A stretch of DNA of 64,000 nucleotides, taken from NCBI GenBank assembly GCA_045591315.1, contig JAZNSN010000058.1, positions 1-64,000 of the forward strand. Direction: 5' to 3'. The notes under the pieces were generated by a model, which was given only the letters and a program-made list of their open reading frames with translations, did not search any database and was not told the origin of the DNA. Source of the DNA: HGM04593 sp045591315. GTDB lineage: Bacteria; Bacteroidota; Bacteroidia; Bacteroidales; Bacteroidaceae. Shown piece after piece: positions 61,697 through 64,000 of this stretch (its first letter is position 1; each line of letters starts with the position of its first letter). A program made the position numbers and the translations under genes.

Positions 61697-63838
61697 TTAT
61701 TTATCCAAGAATATCTTCATCAGTTCGCATGCAGCCTTTGCAACGCTTGTTCCCGGTCCGAAGATTCCGATTACTCCGGCACGGTAAAGGAAGTCGTAAT
61801 CCTGTGCCGGTATGACACCTCCTGCAAAGACCATGATATCGCCGCGTCCAAGTTTCTCAAGTTCCTCGATGAGCTGAGGAACAAGTGTCTTGTGTCCTGC
61901 CGCAAGCGAAGAGACACCTACCGCATGGACATCATTCTCTACGGCCTGACGTGCAACCTCTGCCGGTGTCTGGAAGAGCATGCCCATATCTACGTCGAAA
62001 CCGCAGTCGGCATATCCGGTCGCTACCACCTTCGCGCCGCGGTCGTGCCCGTCCTGGCCCATTTTAGCAATCATTACTCTAGGACGTCGTCCCTCTCTCT
62101 TTGTAAACTCTTCTGTAAGGCGACAAGCCTTTGCGAAGTTCTCGTCGTCTCTGCTTTCTGCTGAATACACGCCTGAAATAGTTCTTATAACTGCTTTGTA
62201 TCGTCCTGCAACAGTTTCGCAGGCATCTGAAATCTCTCCGAGTGTAGCCCTTACATGAGCCGCTTCCACTGCGCACTCAAGTAGGTTGCCCTCACCGCTT
62301 CTTGCACACTCTGTAATCTTCTCAAGAGCTGCCTTTACGGCGTCCTCGTCACGCTCCTTACGGTTGCGCTCCAGTGCCGTCAGCTGCTCTTCGCGTACAG
62401 CGGTGTTGTCAATTTCCAGAATATCGATAGGCTCCTCTTCCTCAAGGCAATATGCATTTGTTCCAACAATAATTTGTCTTCCGCTGTCTATGCGTGCCTG
62501 CGTGCGTGCTGCAGCCTCCTCAATACGCATCTTTGGAATTCCGGTTTCTATAGCCTTTGCCATTCCGCCCAGCTCCTCAATCTCCTGGATAAGCTTCCAT
62601 GCCTTGTCGGCAATCTCCTGTGTAAGGCTCTCCACATAGTATGAACCGCCCCACGGGTCAATTACACGGCAGATGTTTGTCTCCTCCTGGAGATATATCT
62701 GGGTGTTGCGCGCGATGCGGGCCGAGAAATCGGTTGGCAATGCAATAGCCTCGTCAAGCGCATTGGTGTGCAGTGACTGAGTGTGTCCCATGGCTGCAGA
62801 CATAGCCTCTATGACAGTACGTCCTACATTGTTGAACGGGTCCTGCTCGGTGAGTGACCAGCCCGATGTCTGGCAGTGTGTACGGAGTGCCATTGATTTC
62901 GGGTTCTTCGGGTTGAAGCTCTTTATGATTTTCGCCCAAAGCATGCGTGCAGCGCGCATCTTCGCTATCTCCATGAACGGGTTCATGCCAATGCCCCAGA
63001 AGAAAGAGAGGCGAGGTGCGAATGCATCGATGTCAATACCGGCTTCAACACCCGTGCGCACATACTCCAATCCGTCGGCAAGGGTATATGCAAGCTCTAT
63101 GTCGGCCGATGCACCGGCCTCCTGCATGTGGTATCCCGAAATGGAAATCGAGTTGAACTTCGGCATCTTCTGTGAAGTGTATGCGAAGATATCACCGATA
63201 ATGCGCATAGAGAATGCCGGCGGGTAGATATATGTGTTTCTCACCATGAACTCCTTTAGAATGTCGTTCTGTATTGTTCCTGACATCTCTTCAAGCTTTG
63301 CACCCTGTTCCAGTGCTGCATTTATGTAGAATGCAAGTACCGGAAGCACAGCACCGTTCATGGTCATTGAAACAGACATCTTGTTCAGCGGAATGCCGTC
63401 GAACAGCTGTTGCATGTTGCCCATGCAGCAGATTGATACTCCGGCCTTGCCCACGTCACCCACAACACGTTCGTTGTCGGGGTTGTAACCGCGGTGTGTA
63501 GGCAGGTCAAATGCTACGGACAAACCTTTCTGTCCCGAAGCAAGGTTCCTGCGGTAGAATGCGTTGCTCTCTTCTGCTGTAGAGAAACCGGCATACTGGC
63601 GTATGGTCCATGGACGGAATGTGTACATCATTGAATATGGTCCGCGAAGGAACGGCGGAATGCCGGCTGCATAGTCAAGATGCTCCATTTCATTAAGGTC
63701 CTCAGCCGTATATATCGGCTTTACCTTTATATGCTCCGATGTCTCCCATATCTCACCGCAGCAATCTGTTGCAGTGCTGCAGCATGCAGTAGCCTTTGCA
63801 CTGTACGAAATATCTATGTTTCTGAAATCTTTTCTCAT
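61697..63838 (-). CDS. mutB: Methylmalonyl-CoA mutase, large subunit
   Basis: Uses coenzyme B12 to interconvert succinyl-CoA and methylmalonyl-CoA, the key step of succinate to propionate in Bacteroidales. The TIM-barrel part has FRPWTIRQYAGFSTAEESN (cut) and RTHCQTSGWSLTEQDP; the B12-binding motif GQDGHDRGAKV near residue 600 and GGVIPAQDYDFL near the end are intact. Length 713 matches the catalytic subunit. It starts 10 bases after the small-subunit stop. Confidence 0.96.
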   Translation of the reverse strand: MRKDFRNIDISYSAKATACCSTATDCCGEIWETSEHIKVKPIYTAEDLNEMEHLDYAAGIPPFLRGPYSMMYTFRPWTIRQYAGFSTAEESNAFYRRNLASGQKGLSVAFDLPTHRGYNPDNERVVGDVGKAGVSICCMGNMQQLFDGIPLNKMSVSMTMNGAVLPVLAFYINAALEQGAKLEEMSGTIQNDILKEFMVRNTYIYPPAFSMRIIGDIFAYTSQKMPKFNSISISGYHMQEAGASADIELAYTLADGLEYVRTGVEAGIDIDAFAPRLSFFWGIGMNPFMEIAKMRAARMLWAKIIKSFNPKNPKSMALRTHCQTSGWSLTEQDPFNNVGRTVIEAMSAAMGHTQSLHTNALDEAIALPTDFSARIARNTQIYLQEETNICRVIDPWGGSYYVESLTQEIADKAWKLIQEIEELGGMAKAIETGIPKMRIEEAAARTQARIDSGRQIIVGTNAYCLEEEEPIDILEIDNTAVREEQLTALERNRKERDEDAVKAALEKITECARSGEGNLLECAVEAAHVRATLGEISDACETVAGRYKAVIRTISGVYSAESRDDENFAKACRLTEEFTKREGRRPRVMIAKMGQDGHDRGAKVVATGYADCGFDVDMGMLFQTPAEVARQAVENDVHAVGVSSLAAGHKTLVPQLIEELEKLGRGDIMVFAGGVIPAQDYDFLYRAGVIGIFGPGTSVAKAACELMKIFLDK

Positions 63839-63848
63839 GACGTCCGAA

Positions 63849-64000
63849 TTATATGCCCAACTTTGCGTTCAGCCCCTTTAGGGTCTCCAGAACATTGACT
63901 CTCACATGTATGAAGTTCTCGATGCCGGCCTGCTGCAGTTCATCCATGCATGCAGGCGCTCCCGCAACAATGAATATAGCCTTCTCTCCGATAGCCTTGA
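63849..64000 (-). CDS. mutA: Methylmalonyl-CoA mutase, small subunit, 3' end only
   Basis: The frame on the minus strand is open to the window end and stops with TAA at 63849-63851. The visible C-terminus reads as AIGEKAIFIVAGAPAC, then IHVRVNVLETLKGLN, the end of the catalytically inactive small subunit that pairs with MutB. The rest lies outside the window. Confidence 0.9.
   Translation of the reverse strand, partial: KAIGEKAIFIVAGAPACMDELQQAGIENFIHVRVNVLETLKGLNAKLGI

Overview
The window is chromosomal DNA from a member of the Bacteroidales (Bacteroidota). The evidence is the repeated promoter pattern TTTG-N19-21-TAnnTTTG, the near absence of Shine-Dalgarno sequences, a UpxY/NusG-type regulator leading a capsule operon, a PorE-like type IX secretion lipoprotein, a YtxH/holin-X pair, DUF4254 beside a family 9 glycosyltransferase, and methylmalonyl-CoA mutase of the succinate-propionate pathway. 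The genus cannot be fixed by reading alone.

Layout. 1-840: the edge of a probable integrative element (HTH gene plus phased GTGGTGACA repeats) abutting the 3' end of tRNA-Phe, then tRNA-Pro(CGG). 838-14845: housekeeping and transport genes (glycosyltransferase, OPT transporter, MBL hydrolase, rsmG, DUF3298 lipoprotein, YtxH/holin trio, aldehyde dehydrogenase/SDR pair, MscS channel, prolyl oligopeptidase, ABC-F ATPase). 14862-40832: one leftward polysaccharide operon of about 26 kb. It starts with upxY, wza-like export lipoprotein, wzc-like tyrosine kinase and cpsB-like phosphatase, then carries a Wzx flippase, a Wzy-like polymerase, twelve glycosyltransferases or transferase-like genes, a HAD protein, two kinase-like proteins and a GxxExxY gene. 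41055-43444: methyltransferase, GT9 and DUF4254. 43557-47409: pdxB, acpP-fabF-rnc, folB. 47497-54177: B12-dependent ribonucleotide reductase, dnaA, dnaX. 54396-59740: ftsB/divIC-like, small membrane protein, LysM glucosaminidase, cytidine deaminase, LMW phosphatase, ruvC, porE-like. 59821-64000: topB and methylmalonyl-CoA mutase (large subunit whole, small subunit cut by the window end).

The most unusual signal is a family of five intergenic elements (A-E) inside the capsule operon. Each is bounded by inverted termini made of tandem 8-bp units (ACANAAGN at the left, the complement at the right). They fill the four gaps larger than 60 bp in the operon, plus one 40-bp gap, and cut it into gene modules. 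B and C are about 97% identical and flank the single GxxExxY gene. The larger elements contain nested hairpins; one palindromic core is conserved between A and B/C but lies in the opposite orientation and between unrelated stem sequences. I do not recognise this family. It could be a recombination or cassette boundary, a mobile miniature element, or a structured RNA processing/attenuation signal.

How the genes work together: UpxY probably lets polymerase read through the long operon. Wzx/Wzy, the Wza-like protein and the Wzc/CpsB kinase-phosphatase pair polymerise and export the glycan built by the transferases. No initiating sugar-1-phosphate transferase and no nucleotide-sugar synthesis gene is visible here, so these must be encoded elsewhere.
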